A stretch of 64,000 nucleotides of DNA, from positions 186,001 to 250,000 of the forward strand of contig NZ_JAKRGF010000001.1 in NCBI RefSeq assembly GCF_022347685.1, written 5' to 3'. Positions 9,646 through 18,530 of this stretch are shown here, piece after piece (position 1 is the stretch's first letter; every line of letters starts with the position of its first letter). Made by a program: the position numbers and the translations under genes. The notes below the pieces were generated by a model that searched no databases, was not told the DNA's origin, and worked only from the letters and a program-made list of their open reading frames with translations. Origin of the DNA: Thalassobius sp. Cn5-15. Lineage in GTDB: Bacteria > Pseudomonadota > Alphaproteobacteria > Rhodobacterales > Rhodobacteraceae.

Positions 9646-10307
9646 CACGTGTATTGCAGGCAGGCCGTAAAGAGGCCAAATCAGGGGTGACACGGTCGGT
9701 CGTGGTCTTTCTGCACGGCTATGGCGCCAATGGGGCTGACCTGTTGGGGTTGGCCGATCCGCTGGCCGATCATCTGCCAGACACGTTGTTCATCGCGCCC
9801 GATGCGCCGGAAAACTGCGCCGGTGCACCTATGGGATACCAGTGGTTTCCGATCCCGTGGATCGATGGATCATCTGAGGAAGAGGCAGAGCGGGGCTTGA
9901 TGCAGGCCTCGGAAGATCTGAACGCTTTCCTTGATGCGTTGCTGGTCGATGAGGATCTGCTGCCGGAACAGATGGTGCTGTTCGGCTTTTCCCAAGGCAC
10001 GATGATGTCGCTGCAGGTGGCGCCGCGTCGTGAGGATGAGATTGCGGGCATCGTCGCGTTTTCCGGCCGTCTGCTGGCGCCGGAACTCTTGAAGGATGAG
10101 GCGGTGAGCAAACCGCCGATCCTCTTGGTGCATGGTGATCAGGACGACGTGGTGCCGCCGCAGTCCCTGCCTGAGGCGGCAGAGGCGCTGGATGAGGCTG
10201 GGTTCAAAGAGGTTTATGCCCACATCATGAAGGGCACCGCGCATGGTATCGCGCCCGATGGTCTGTCGGTGGCGCTGGCGTTTATGCGCGACAAACTGGG
10301 GCTTTAA
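9642..10307 (+). CDS. Alpha/beta hydrolase, phospholipase/carboxylesterase family
   Basis: A 221-residue serine hydrolase of the small carboxylesterase type. It shows FLHGYGANGAD (oxyanion hole), the nucleophile elbow GFSQGTMMS, the acid in HGDQDDVVP and the histidine in GTAHGI. The ATG at 9642 overlaps the glycosylase stop (ATGA); an in-frame extension to 9564 lies inside that gene. No signal peptide is seen, so it is cytoplasmic. It is the last gene of the cbiD-cobK-glycosylase chain and is followed by paired hairpins. Substrate unknown. Confidence 0.88.
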   Translation: MTRVLQAGRKEAKSGVTRSVVVFLHGYGANGADLLGLADPLADHLPDTLFIAPDAPENCAGAPMGYQWFPIPWIDGSSEEEAERGLMQASEDLNAFLDALLVDEDLLPEQMVLFGFSQGTMMSLQVAPRREDEIAGIVAFSGRLLAPELLKDEAVSKPPILLVHGDQDDVVPPQSLPEAAEALDEAGFKEVYAHIMKGTAHGIAPDGLSVALAFMRDKLGL

Positions 10308-10320
10308 GGGCGGTCGCGAC

Positions 10321-10357
10321 AGGGGGCCCTTTGCCCCCTGCTTGGCCTGCGGCCAAG
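10321..10357. terminator. Tandem hairpins between convergent genes
   Basis: Two short perfect stems lie back to back: AGGGGGC/GCCCCCT at 10321-10327 and 10333-10339, then CTTGGCC/GGCCAAG at 10341-10347 and 10351-10357. They sit between the hydrolase (+) and gluQ (-). No T-run follows on either strand, so a termination role is only likely. Confidence 0.45.
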
Positions 10358-10393
10358 TCCGCCGCAGCAGTCAGCAGCATTGAAAGACTGGGG

Positions 10394-11248
10394 TTAGAGG
10401 CCGACCATTCGGCGGATGTCAGCGGGGCTGGCGCCATCTGCGCGGTATTTGGCGATGGCGCGCGCATCATCACGTTTGGCCAGTCGTTTGCCCGTCGCGT
10501 CGCGGATCAGGCGGTGATGATGGTAGCAGGGTGTTGGGAGGCCCAGCAGCTGTTGCAGCAGCACGTGGATTTGCGTGGCCTCAGAAATGTCTTGGCCGCG
10601 CACCACATGGGTGATGTTCTGATGCGCGTCATCCAGGATGACGGAGAGGTGGTACGATCCCAGAAAATCGCGCCTTGACAGGATGATATCACCCACAGTT
10701 GAGATGAGGTCTGGGGTGGGGGTGATCACGGTCTGCGGGTGCGCGCCGGTCTCTTCATAGCTGATCGTATCTGTGTTCAGGGTCGCTATTGCGCGCGCCA
10801 TGTCGAGGCGTAACGCGGCGCTTTCGGGCATTTTTTCCGGGCGTGGTTTGTTACGGCAGGTGCCGGGGTAGATCAGGCCGTCGGGACCAAAGGCGGGGTC
10901 GCCCCCTTCCTGCGGGGCGGTGAGCGCGGATTGGATATCGCGCCGCGTGCAATCACAGGCGTAGAGCAAGCCGCGTTCCCACAGGCGTTCCAGTGCCGCG
11001 TGGTAGGCTGGCAGACGGTCGGATTGGCGCAAAGGTGCCGCGTCCCATGTGAGGCCAAGCCAGCGGATGTCTTCATAGATCTGATCTTCCCACTGTGCGC
11101 GCGCACGGGTGCGATCAATATCCTCAATCCGCAATAGAAACCGTCCGCCTGCCGCGCGGGCCATGTCATGGGCTAAGAGGGCAGAATAAGCGTGACCCAG
11201 ATGCAATGGCCCTGTGGGGCTGGGGGCGAACCGGGTCACGAAGGGCAT
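10394..11248 (-). CDS. gluQ: Glutamyl-Q tRNA(Asp) synthetase
   Basis: Attaches glutamate to queuosine at position 34 of tRNA-Asp. It is a truncated GluRS-like catalytic domain without an anticodon-binding domain, 284 residues. The N-terminus has RFAPSPTGPLHLGHAYSAL (HIGH-type) and LLRIEDIDRTR; the KMSKS-like loop is GKRLAKRD. Two cysteines in YACDCTRRD and a later Y/C segment fit the zinc site. I start at ATG 11248, which overlaps the trmFO stop as TAATG; the extension to 11281 lies within trmFO. Queuosine use is supported by queA at 45.8 kb. Confidence 0.93.
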   Translation of the reverse strand: MPFVTRFAPSPTGPLHLGHAYSALLAHDMARAAGGRFLLRIEDIDRTRARAQWEDQIYEDIRWLGLTWDAAPLRQSDRLPAYHAALERLWERGLLYACDCTRRDIQSALTAPQEGGDPAFGPDGLIYPGTCRNKPRPEKMPESAALRLDMARAIATLNTDTISYEETGAHPQTVITPTPDLISTVGDIILSRRDFLGSYHLSVILDDAHQNITHVVRGQDISEATQIHVLLQQLLGLPTPCYHHHRLIRDATGKRLAKRDDARAIAKYRADGASPADIRRMVGL

Positions 11249-12615
11249 TAGACTTGCCCGCTGTCCTGTGTATCCAGCCACTCTTGGAACACCTGCTTGG
11301 CGCGGTCTGTGTAGGCTTTGTAGCGGTCTTTGCGGCCGCGACGGCCACCCTTCAGGCCTTCGACAGGACGGAATAGGCCGAAGTTCACGTTCATCGGTTG
11401 AAACGTCTTGGCCTCGGCCCCGCCGGTGATGTGGTGGATCAGGGCGCCCATGGCGCTGTCCTGCGGGGCTGTTGGCAGATCCTGCCCGAGGATCTCTGCT
11501 GCGGCGAGGCGACCAGCCAAGAGGCCCATCGCGGCGCTTTCCACATAGCCCTCAACCCCGGTGACCTGCCCGGCGAAGCGGATGCTGCCGCCCGTTCCCA
11601 GACGCGATTTCAGGCGCATCTGATCATCCAGCAAGGTGGGCGAATTCAGGAAGGTGTTGCGGTGGATGCCGCCCAGGCGGGCGAAACTGGCATCTTCCAG
11701 TGCCGGGATCATTTTGAACACTTCGGTCTGGGCGCCGTATTTCATCTTGGTCTGGAAACCAACGATGTTGAACAATGTCCCCAGTGCGTTGTCGCGGCGC
11801 AGCTGCACCACGGCGTAGGGTTTGTTTTCGGGATCATGCGGGTTGGTCAGGCCAACCGGTTTCATCGGGCCAAAACGCAGCGTGTCGTGGCCGCGTTCTG
11901 CCATCACCTCGATCGGCAGGCAGCCGTCAAAATAGGTCGCGGTTTCGCCATCATGAAATTCGGTCTTCTCCGCCGCCATTAGGGCCGCGATGAAGGCGTC
12001 ATACTGATCCTTGGTCATCGGGCAGTTGAGGTAGGCTTTCTGCTCTTCCTCTGTCTCACCCTTGTCGTAGCGCGACTGCATCCATGCCACGTCCATGTTG
12101 ATCGTATCTGCATAGACAATCGGCGCGATGGCATCAAAGAAGGCCAGACGTTCGGATCCTGTTTCCGCCTGAATGGCCGCGCCCAGCTTGGCCGAGGTCA
12201 GCGGGCCGGTGGCGATGATCCAATGCCCTTCGCTGGGCAGCTCTGTCACTTCGCCATATTCAACGTTGATATTGGGGTGATCCAGCAGCGCCTGCGTGAC
12301 GCTTTCAGCGAAGGGATCGCGGTCAACGGCCAATGCGCCACCCGCAGGCAGGCGGTGTTTCGCGGCCATCTGCATGATCAGCCCGTTGGCGGCGCGCATT
12401 TCCCAATGCAACAGCCCCACCGCATTTTGTTCATGGTCGTCCGAGCGGAAGGAGTTTGAACACACCATCTCCCCGAACGATCCCGTCTGATGCGCAAAGG
12501 TTTCCACCTCCGGGCGCATCTCATGCAGGATCACTTCGACACCCATGTTTGCAGCCTGCCAGGCCGCTTCCGATCCGGCGAGGCCGCCGCCGACGATATG
12601 CAGTTTTTTATCCAT
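11248..12615 (-). CDS. trmFO: Folate/FAD-dependent tRNA (uracil-54-C5)-methyltransferase
   Basis: Makes ribothymidine at position 54 of tRNA using methylenetetrahydrofolate and FAD. The N-terminal Rossmann motif is [14 protein letters not shown], and [10 protein letters not shown] with following residues is the TrmFO signature. Later segments ([36 protein letters not shown]) are conserved in the family. Length 455 is typical. It lies upstream of and overlaps gluQ, giving a two-gene tRNA modification operon. Confidence 0.95.
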   Translation of the reverse strand: MDKKLHIVGGGLAGSEAAWQAANMGVEVILHEMRPEVETFAHQTGSFGEMVCSNSFRSDDHEQNAVGLLHWEMRAANGLIMQMAAKHRLPAGGALAVDRDPFAESVTQALLDHPNINVEYGEVTELPSEGHWIIATGPLTSAKLGAAIQAETGSERLAFFDAIAPIVYADTINMDVAWMQSRYDKGETEEEQKAYLNCPMTKDQYDAFIAALMAAEKTEFHDGETATYFDGCLPIEVMAERGHDTLRFGPMKPVGLTNPHDPENKPYAVVQLRRDNALGTLFNIVGFQTKMKYGAQTEVFKMIPALEDASFARLGGIHRNTFLNSPTLLDDQMRLKSRLGTGGSIRFAGQVTGVEGYVESAAMGLLAGRLAAAEILGQDLPTAPQDSAMGALIHHITGGAEAKTFQPMNVNFGLFRPVEGLKGGRRGRKDRYKAYTDRAKQVFQEWLDTQDSGQV

Positions 12616-12675
12616 GGCCGCGATGTAGGGCAGATTGACCGTTTTGGAAAGAGCTGAGAAATGCGAACGCGTGGT

Positions 12676-14001
12676 TTACGGCTGATCCATCGGCAGCCCC
12701 GACGGCACGCTGTCCGGCACCCCAAGGCGCCCCTCAAGCGATGCCTCATCCGTCAGCGCGCCCAAGAAGGCGAGGATGGCGCGCATCTGGGCCTCTTCCA
12801 GATCAATGCCGGGCAGTTCGATGGCAGCGGCAATGTCCAGCAGTTCGACCTCATCATCAAGCGCGGCAAAATCGTTGAGGGGCAGGGGGTGCAGGCGGGC
12901 CTGTGTGCGATCATAGGTCAGCAGGCTGTCCACTGGTCCCATATGATGCAGCAGCATTGCCTCAAGGTCGGCGAAGGCCCCGGCGTGACCGTAGGGCGCG
13001 GTTTCGGTGATGTTGCGCAAGGATGGCGTGCGGAAGCGGTAGAAATCAACCAGCTGCCCCGTGACCATGTGACGACCAGTGTCGCTATAAGGCACCTCAC
13101 CTCCCTTGCCGGGACCAATCTGCGGCGTGCCGATGGCGTGGAAGTCCTGATCCGTCTGCAACAGGCCGGCGTGACAGCCCGAACATCCTGCCTGCCCATA
13201 AAACAGTGCCATGCCTTTCTGCGCCTCTTGGCTCATCGCCGTGTCATCGCCCGCCAGATAACGATCAAAGGGGCTGTTCACCGCGCGGAATTCATAGGCG
13301 ATGAATGCGGCGATGGCGTTGGCGATGTCGGGCATGGCGATGGCGCGCTCGCCCTGTAGGGCGGTGAAGCGTTCGCGGTATTCTGGGATCGCCGCCACCC
13401 GCGCGGCCAGTAACGCCCATGCCGTGAACGGGTCATTATTATGTACCGCGTCGGCGACGGGGTTTTCGCCCTCTTGTCCTGCCATTTCCTCCGGTGACAG
13501 GATCGGCAGCATTGCCTGTGCCGCCAGCACGCTATCCACCGCCCCGGGCAGCGGGCGGTCGGGGGGCATCTGGAACCCGAACGGGGCCGAGGCGTCGGTT
13601 GCGACCCGGCCATCATGAAACATCACGGTGATGTCGCTGGCGCCAAGGTTCCATAGCGCGGGCGCATTGCGCGGAATGCGCCCCGGTACGGTTTCGCCGT
13701 CGCGCAGACGACGATCAGGGCCCAGGCCGATGCCGCCATCGCCGATCGACAGTGACATGTCGTCAGAGGTGCCAAGGCTGGGATGGTGGCAGGTGACGCA
13801 GGCGACAGTGCGGTTGCCCGACAGTACGGGATCATAAAACAGCTTCTGCCCCAAAAGTACCTGCGCCAGATCTGGTTCGGGAAAGGTTGCGTGGGTCGCC
13901 GCGGCCGGTAGATCTAACAGATCCCGTTCGACTGCGTCTTCGGCCAGTGAGAGTGTGGCCGTGAGAGATGTGACGCCAAAAGCGGCGACCCAGGCTCGCA
14001 T
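12676..14001 (-). CDS. Di-haem cytochrome c peroxidase family protein
   Basis: Periplasmic di-haem protein of the bacterial cytochrome c peroxidase/MauG superfamily, 441 residues. With the ATG at 14001 the first 20 residues form a signal peptide ending near SLAED. Haem attachment sites are CVTCH (followed by HPSLG) and CSGCH. The segments LFYDPVLSGNRTVAC, RNAPALWNLG and RTPSLRNITETAPYGHAG are hallmark CCP features. It probably reduces H2O2 with electrons from soluble c-type donors or acts as a MauG-like oxidase. An extension to 14151 would precede the signal peptide and is rejected. Confidence 0.9.
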   Translation of the reverse strand: MRAWVAAFGVTSLTATLSLAEDAVERDLLDLPAAATHATFPEPDLAQVLLGQKLFYDPVLSGNRTVACVTCHHPSLGTSDDMSLSIGDGGIGLGPDRRLRDGETVPGRIPRNAPALWNLGASDITVMFHDGRVATDASAPFGFQMPPDRPLPGAVDSVLAAQAMLPILSPEEMAGQEGENPVADAVHNNDPFTAWALLAARVAAIPEYRERFTALQGERAIAMPDIANAIAAFIAYEFRAVNSPFDRYLAGDDTAMSQEAQKGMALFYGQAGCSGCHAGLLQTDQDFHAIGTPQIGPGKGGEVPYSDTGRHMVTGQLVDFYRFRTPSLRNITETAPYGHAGAFADLEAMLLHHMGPVDSLLTYDRTQARLHPLPLNDFAALDDEVELLDIAAAIELPGIDLEEAQMRAILAFLGALTDEASLEGRLGVPDSVPSGLPMDQP

Positions 14002-14157
14002 GATCAAGGGGCCGTGATTTGGCCCACAATTAGGCAATAGCAGGCGGAATTGCGGCAGCAAAGTGGTCACTTGGAAAAAATCCACATGGAATTTGGAAAC
14101 AATTGCCTCAATTTGCGCGAGATCAGCCGCGAAGGTAACGGCGGTGCGCAAGTGAAC

Positions 14158-14943
14158 CTATTGATCCCATTCAGGTTTACGTTTCTCAAGGAAGGCCTCA
14201 ATGCCTGCCTCTGTCTGGTGGTGCAGCATGTTTTCAACCATCACATCGCCCGTGTAATCGTAGGCGTTGCTGAGGCCCATCTCCAACTGTTTATAAAAGG
14301 CTTCTTTGCCAATCTTCACTGCGGCGCCCAGTTTTTCGGCAACAAGCTGGGCCAGCGCCTCTGTTTCTGCGTGCAGATCCTCGGGCGCCACCGCGCGGTT
14401 GATCAGGCCCAGGCTCTCCGCCCTCTCGGCGCTTATGAACTGACCGGTGGTCAGCATCTCAAACGCCTGTTTGCGCGGGATATTGCGGCTCAGGGCGACC
14501 ATTGGCGTCGAACAGAACAGCCCGATGTTCACCCCGTTGACGCCAAAGCGCGTGCCGCTGGCGGCGATGGCCATGTCGCAGCTGGCGACCATCTGGCAGC
14601 CTGCGGCGGTGGCAATGCCCTGCACCTCGGCAATCACTGGCTGGGGCAGGCGCTGGATGGTTTGCATCATGGTGGCGCAGCGGTTGAACAGATCCTTGAA
14701 ATAAGCGCGGCCCCCATCGGCGTCTGCACGGGCGGCGGTCATCTGTTTCAGGTCGTGTCCTGCGCAAAATGCCTTGCCTGCACCGGATAGGATGACAGCG
14801 CGAATGCTGCTGTCGCTGGCCAGTTCGTCAAACGCCGATTGCAGGGCGGTCAGCATCTCATCGCTGAGAGGATTTAGTTTCTCTGGCTGGTTCAGTGTCA
14901 GTCGCGCCACCGCACCGCTGTCGCTACGTTTTAAAATCGCCAT
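14158..14943 (-). CDS. Enoyl-CoA hydratase/isomerase family protein
   Basis: Crotonase-fold protein of 261 residues. The oxyanion-hole segment is FCAGHDLKQM, followed by QPVIAEVQGIATAAGCQM. The usual catalytic glutamate region reads FGVNGVNIGLFCSTP, as in the ECHDC3-like branch, where hydratase glutamates are replaced. Classical hydratase activity is therefore doubtful. The start is ATG 14943, behind a strong GAGGAGGGCAAG site. It is divergent from the thioesterase gene, with 68 bp between starts, suggesting a shared promoter region and acyl-CoA substrate. Confidence 0.85.
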   Translation of the reverse strand: MAILKRSDSGAVARLTLNQPEKLNPLSDEMLTALQSAFDELASDSSIRAVILSGAGKAFCAGHDLKQMTAARADADGGRAYFKDLFNRCATMMQTIQRLPQPVIAEVQGIATAAGCQMVASCDMAIAASGTRFGVNGVNIGLFCSTPMVALSRNIPRKQAFEMLTTGQFISAERAESLGLINRAVAPEDLHAETEALAQLVAEKLGAAVKIGKEAFYKQLEMGLSNAYDYTGDVMVENMLHHQTEAGIEAFLEKRKPEWDQ

Positions 14944-15011
14944 CTTGCCCTCCTCCTCAGGTTGGCTCAATCCTAGCCTGTATGAATGAGGGAGGCCAGA
15001 GGAGGAGTGTT

Positions 15012-15431
15012 ATGTCCTTGGAAATGAATGCCGCAGAGCTGGAGGAGTTTATCGCGAAGGTGTTTCCCCAGATCAAAGATGATTTTGTCATTGAGGAGCT
15101 GGAGGAGATGCGCATCAAGGTGCGGCTGAAGGTGCAGGACAAACATCTGCGCCCCGGTGGCACCGTGTCGGGTCCGTCGATGTTTGGGCTTGCGGATGTG
15201 GCGGTGTATTTTGCCATCATGGCGATGATCGGACCCAAAGCGCTGGCGGTGACAACGTCTTCGTCGCTGGACTTTATGCGCAAACCTGTGGCGCATGCGG
15301 ATCTGCTGGCCGAATGTCGCCTGCTGAAGCTGGGCAAGGTGCTGGCGGTGGGGGATGTTCTGTTGTTTTCCGACGGGATGGAGGCGCCGGTGGCGCGCGC
15401 CTCGATGACTTATTCGATCCCGCCACGCTAA
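15012..15431 (+). CDS. PaaI-family hotdog thioesterase
   Basis: A 139-residue hotdog-fold acyl-CoA thioesterase. The family core HLRPGGTVSGPSMFGLADVA and the strand SSLDFMRKPV are visible. The start follows GGAGGAG with good spacing; the longer frame to 14895 would overlap the divergent hydratase. The C-terminal beta strand ends in ARASMTYSIPPR, as in YbdB/PaaI-like proteins. It likely hydrolyses an aryl- or acyl-CoA; the pairing with an ECHDC3-like protein suggests acyl-CoA housekeeping. Confidence 0.85.
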   Translation: MSLEMNAAELEEFIAKVFPQIKDDFVIEELEEMRIKVRLKVQDKHLRPGGTVSGPSMFGLADVAVYFAIMAMIGPKALAVTTSSSLDFMRKPVAHADLLAECRLLKLGKVLAVGDVLLFSDGMEAPVARASMTYSIPPR

Positions 15432-15444
15432 GGGCTTGATCGGC

Positions 15445-15480
15445 AAAAGAAAAGGGGCCGGGGAAGGATCCCCCGGCCCA
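15445..15480 (-). terminator. Intrinsic terminator of the DUF1127 gene
   Basis: Perfect stem GGGCCGGGG (15455-15463) / CCCCGGCCC (15471-15479). A-rich bases at 15445-15454 become the U-tract on the minus strand. It lies directly downstream of the DUF1127 gene and also faces the thioesterase stop. Confidence 0.75.
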
Positions 15481-15508
15481 AGTGGTGTTCCAGCATGGAC
15501 GGGGAATG

Positions 15509-15742
15509 TCATGCACGCCAGAACGGGCGACGGGCCTCCGTATAAGCCGCGTCACGTGACAGGCCGACATCCGCGAGTATGTGATCGGGCAGCGCACGAA
15601 GCGCTTTGCGCGTATGATGGCGGCGATGCCAATGTGTCAGGGTAATGGCGAAGCTCAGTGCGAGCTGCGCCGCAAGTGGCGCAGTTTGTCCAAGATCATA
15701 GGTGATCACGTCATAGACGGTCGATGTTCTTGCGTCTGGCAT
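15509..15742 (-). CDS. DUF1127 domain micro-protein
   Basis: A 77-residue protein whose C-terminal half is a DUF1127 (YjiS-like) domain: arginine/histidine-rich WHRRHHTRKALRALPDHILADVGLSRDAA, a pattern common in alphaproteobacteria. The N-terminal half is partly hydrophobic (AAQLALSFAITLTHW), possibly an amphipathic or membrane-associated helix. ATG 15742 has GGGAG 8 nt upstream. It is divergent from the MocR gene and shares its operator region. DUF1127 proteins in this group have been linked to RNA turnover and phosphate/stress responses; here the role is inferred only. Confidence 0.8.
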   Translation of the reverse strand: MPDARTSTVYDVITYDLGQTAPLAAQLALSFAITLTHWHRRHHTRKALRALPDHILADVGLSRDAAYTEARRPFWRA

Positions 15743-15755
15743 TGAATTGCTCCCA

Positions 15756-15803
15756 ATTGTATTGACACAATATAGCAATCTGGCTACAAGTATATTGATA
15801 CAA
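15756..15803. promoter_or_regulatory. Candidate MocR operator: two direct repeats
   Basis: TATTGACACAA (15760-15770) and TATTGATACAA (15793-15803) are direct repeats 33 bp apart, about three helical turns. The first is also embedded in an inverted repeat ATTGT-N6-ACAAT (15756-15771). They lie between the divergent DUF1127 and MocR starts. Direct-repeat operators in divergent intergenic regions are typical of MocR/GntR regulators. Binding is inferred. Confidence 0.6.
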
Positions 15804-15837
15804 AATCACAGCACAATCCGTCTAGGAAAACATTGTT

Positions 15838-17214
15838 ATGGGTACAAATTGGTTGCCAGATCTGTCGAATGCCGGTCGATCTAAGTACAAAGCGCTGGCC
15901 AATGCGATCCGAGATGGCGTTGCGGTTGGCGACCTGCGCAGTGGCGAGAAGCTGTTGCCTGTGCGTGAGCTGGCCTACCAGCTGTCGGTTACGCCGGGCA
16001 CAGTGGCGCGGGCCTATTCCGTGCTGACGGAGGAGGGCGTGTTGAGCGCTGGCGTGGGGCGCGGCACCTTTGTGGCCGAAACCACGACACGCAGCGATCC
16101 GTCTTACGACTGGCCCCAAATCCTCAGCCTGCGCAGCCCGCTGTTGCCGGACATGGGGCAGGGCGAATTGATCCGCGACGCGATGCGCAAAACGGCGGAC
16201 ACTATCGGCGCCCGCGATCTGCTGAGTTATCCGACCCGCGCGATGGATCTGCCGCTGCGCCGGGCCTTGCGACGGTGGATGTCGGATCTGCCTGTCGGGG
16301 CCTTCACAGCGGAGGAGCTGGTGCTGACTCACGGCGCGCAGAACGCGCTGTTGATGGTGATGCAAACTGTGCTGAAGGGACCCGATCCGGTGATCGCGGT
16401 GGAGGAACTGACCTATACGGGGTTCCGCCGCGCCGCTGCGCTGTGCAATGCCCGCGCTGTGGCGGTGCGCACCGATGAAGAGGGGCCTGTGGTTGCCGAT
16501 CTGGAACGGTTGGTGCGTGAAGAGGGGGTGCAGCTGTTCTGCACCTCGTCCGAAGTCAGCAATCCCACCGTGCGCTTTACCTCTGCCCGCCGTCGCCAGG
16601 AGGTGGCGCAGCTGGCGCGGCGCCTTGGGCTGCATATTGTGGATGATGACTGCTACTCGATCGGCAATCATCAGGCGGAAAGCTACTACTCGCTATTGCC
16701 TGAACGGGGCTGGTACGTGTCCTCCCTATCCAAGGCGCTGACACCTGCGCTGCGGGTGGGTTACGTCGTGCCGCCGAAGGAGTATGTTGCTGATCTGGAA
16801 CGCACGGCGCATTTCAACTCGTTCGGCTTGTCGCCTGTGCTCAGCGATCTGGCGCTACACTTTATGGAGGATCCGCGCATGCTGACGGTTGCGGCCAAGG
16901 TCCGGGCGCGGATCAGTGAACTGGTGCGTACCGCGGTGAATCACCTTGGCGCCTACGACCTGAGTTGGAATGAGGATGTGCCGCTGCTGTGGTTGCGCCT
17001 GCCTGAGGGGTGGCGTACTGCCAGTTTCCTGCATGCTGCGGAAAGCAGTGGCGTTCTGTTGCGCAGCGCAGAGGATTTCGCCCTGCGTGATGGTCGCGCG
17101 CCGCATGCGGTGCGGATTGCGGTGAATGGTATGGTTGATCAAGAGAGGTTTGAAGCAGGTATTCTGCGTCTGGCCGAGTTGCTGGACAATCCGCAGGAAG
17201 AAATCGGCGTCTGA
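15838..17214 (+). CDS. MocR-type (GntR-aminotransferase fusion) transcriptional regulator
   Basis: A 458-residue two-domain regulator. The N-terminal winged helix (about residues 15-75) contains GEKLLPVRELAYQLSVTPGTVARAY. The remainder has the fold-type I aminotransferase form, with a likely PLP-binding lysine at position 299 in SSLSKALTP followed by LRVGYV. Such proteins sense PLP, amino acids or amines. The regulated target is unknown; the adjacent DUF1127 gene is divergent and shares the candidate operator, so autoregulation or regulation of that micro-protein is plausible. Confidence 0.9.
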   Translation: MGTNWLPDLSNAGRSKYKALANAIRDGVAVGDLRSGEKLLPVRELAYQLSVTPGTVARAYSVLTEEGVLSAGVGRGTFVAETTTRSDPSYDWPQILSLRSPLLPDMGQGELIRDAMRKTADTIGARDLLSYPTRAMDLPLRRALRRWMSDLPVGAFTAEELVLTHGAQNALLMVMQTVLKGPDPVIAVEELTYTGFRRAAALCNARAVAVRTDEEGPVVADLERLVREEGVQLFCTSSEVSNPTVRFTSARRRQEVAQLARRLGLHIVDDDCYSIGNHQAESYYSLLPERGWYVSSLSKALTPALRVGYVVPPKEYVADLERTAHFNSFGLSPVLSDLALHFMEDPRMLTVAAKVRARISELVRTAVNHLGAYDLSWNEDVPLLWLRLPEGWRTASFLHAAESSGVLLRSAEDFALRDGRAPHAVRIAVNGMVDQERFEAGILRLAELLDNPQEEIGV

Positions 17215-17304
17215 TCGCCGGCTAGGTGGTGGATAAATGCGGGGTATTTTAATACCTATTTTATAACCATCTGATTTTGCTTGTTAAAAACTGCATTGCT
17301 GCAG

Positions 17305-17332
17305 TTGACCCGAATTTCAGGGGCTGTATAAA
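17305..17332 (+). promoter_or_regulatory. Sigma-70 type promoter for rplM-rpsI
   Basis: TTGACC (17305-17310) and TATAAA (17327-17332) are separated by 16 bp, about 66 bp upstream of the rplM start. This is the best -35/-10 pair in the intergenic region. No experimental start site is known here. Confidence 0.6.
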
Positions 17333-17397
17333 CCCGCAATCGAATTCGGAAATCGGGCGTGGCCCTGTTTCCTTCACTGAACAAGGGTACTCCCGCG

Positions 17398-17859
17398 ATG
17401 AAAACCTTCTCTGCTACTCCGGCAGACATCGACAAGAAATGGATCATCATCGACGCCGAAGGCGTGGTGCTGGGCCGTCTTGCTTCGATCGTCGCCATGC
17501 GTCTGCGTGGCAAGCACAAGCCGTCCTTCACTCCTCACATGGATATGGGCGACAACGTGATTGTCATCAACGCTGACAAGATCCAACTGTCCGGCAACAA
17601 GCGTGCCGACAAAAAATATTACTGGCACACTGGCCACCCGGGCGGCATCAAGCACCGCACCGCCGGTCAGATCCTGGAAGGCGCCTATCCTGAGCGCGTC
17701 GTAACCGCAGCCGTCAAGCGCATGCTGCCGGGCAACCGCCTGTCGCGCAAGCAGATGACCAACCTGCGCGTTTACGCTGGTGCAGAGCACCCGCACGAAG
17801 CCCAGAGCCCTGAAGTTGTGGACGTGAAGTCCATGAACTCCAAGAACACCCGGAGCTAA
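17398..17859 (+). CDS. rplM: 50S ribosomal protein L13
   Basis: Primary large-subunit rRNA-binding protein, 153 residues. Family hallmarks are [55 protein letters not shown] and the AVKRMLPGN segment. The start at ATG 17398 gives the expected [12 protein letters not shown]-terminus; the longer frame back to 17359 is not family-like. It forms the universal L13-S9 operon with rpsI 4 bp downstream. Confidence 0.98.
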   Translation: MKTFSATPADIDKKWIIIDAEGVVLGRLASIVAMRLRGKHKPSFTPHMDMGDNVIVINADKIQLSGNKRADKKYYWHTGHPGGIKHRTAGQILEGAYPERVVTAAVKRMLPGNRLSRKQMTNLRVYAGAEHPHEAQSPEVVDVKSMNSKNTRS

Positions 17860-17863
17860 TGAG

Positions 17864-18352
17864 ATGACCGATCAAATCAATTCGCTCGAAGAGCTGGGTG
17901 CAGTTGCAGGCGACGCCGCAGCAGTGACCGAAGTAGAAGTAAACCGTGAGCCGGTTCGTGACGAACTGGGCCGCGCCTACGCAACCGGCAAGCGTAAAGA
18001 CGCTGTAGCCCGTGTATGGATCAAACCGGGTTCCGGTAAAGTATCCGTAAACGGCCGCGACATGAGCGTGTACTTTGCACGCCCTGTTCTGCAGCTGATC
18101 CTGCGTCAGCCGTTCGAAGTTGCTGGCGTTGAAGGTGAGTTTGACGTTGTTGCCACCGTTAAAGGCGGCGGCCTGACCGGCCAGGCGGGCGCGGTTAAGC
18201 ACGGCATCTCCAAAGCTCTGCAGCTGTACGAACCGTCGCTGCGCGGTGCGCTGAAAGCGGCCGGCTTCCTGACCCGTGACTCGCGCGTTGTTGAACGTAA
18301 GAAATACGGTAAGCGTAAAGCACGTCGTTCCTTCCAGTTCTCGAAGCGTTAA
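17864..18352 (+). CDS. rpsI: 30S ribosomal protein S9
   Basis: Small-subunit head protein whose C-terminal tail contacts P-site tRNA. It has 162 residues including an acidic N-terminal extension of about 30 residues common in alphaproteobacteria. The core begins at [21 protein letters not shown] and ends with the basic tail [18 protein letters not shown]. It follows rplM directly and ends at a strong terminator. Confidence 0.98.
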   Translation: MTDQINSLEELGAVAGDAAAVTEVEVNREPVRDELGRAYATGKRKDAVARVWIKPGSGKVSVNGRDMSVYFARPVLQLILRQPFEVAGVEGEFDVVATVKGGGLTGQAGAVKHGISKALQLYEPSLRGALKAAGFLTRDSRVVERKKYGKRKARRSFQFSKR

Positions 18353-18375
18353 TTCGTTTCTCTGGAATTTGGTTC

Positions 18376-18405
18376 AAAGGGTCGCCTTCGGGCGGCCCTT
18401 TTTCG
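18376..18405 (+). terminator. Intrinsic terminator of rplM-rpsI
   Basis: An 11-bp stem (18376-18386 with 18391-18401, one G-U pair) closes a TTCG tetraloop and runs into TTTTTCGTTTT. It is a textbook rho-independent terminator 24 bp after the rpsI stop. Confidence 0.92.
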
Positions 18406-18530
18406 TTTTGAAGCGCGGAAACTTTTACGCGAATTGTATTTTATTTAGGTGTTAACCATCTCTTTACCCTGATCTGAGAGTGTATGGCGGTTCCTGGCGC
18501 TGAACGTCCAAAGGTGGAGGGTGTGGGGTG

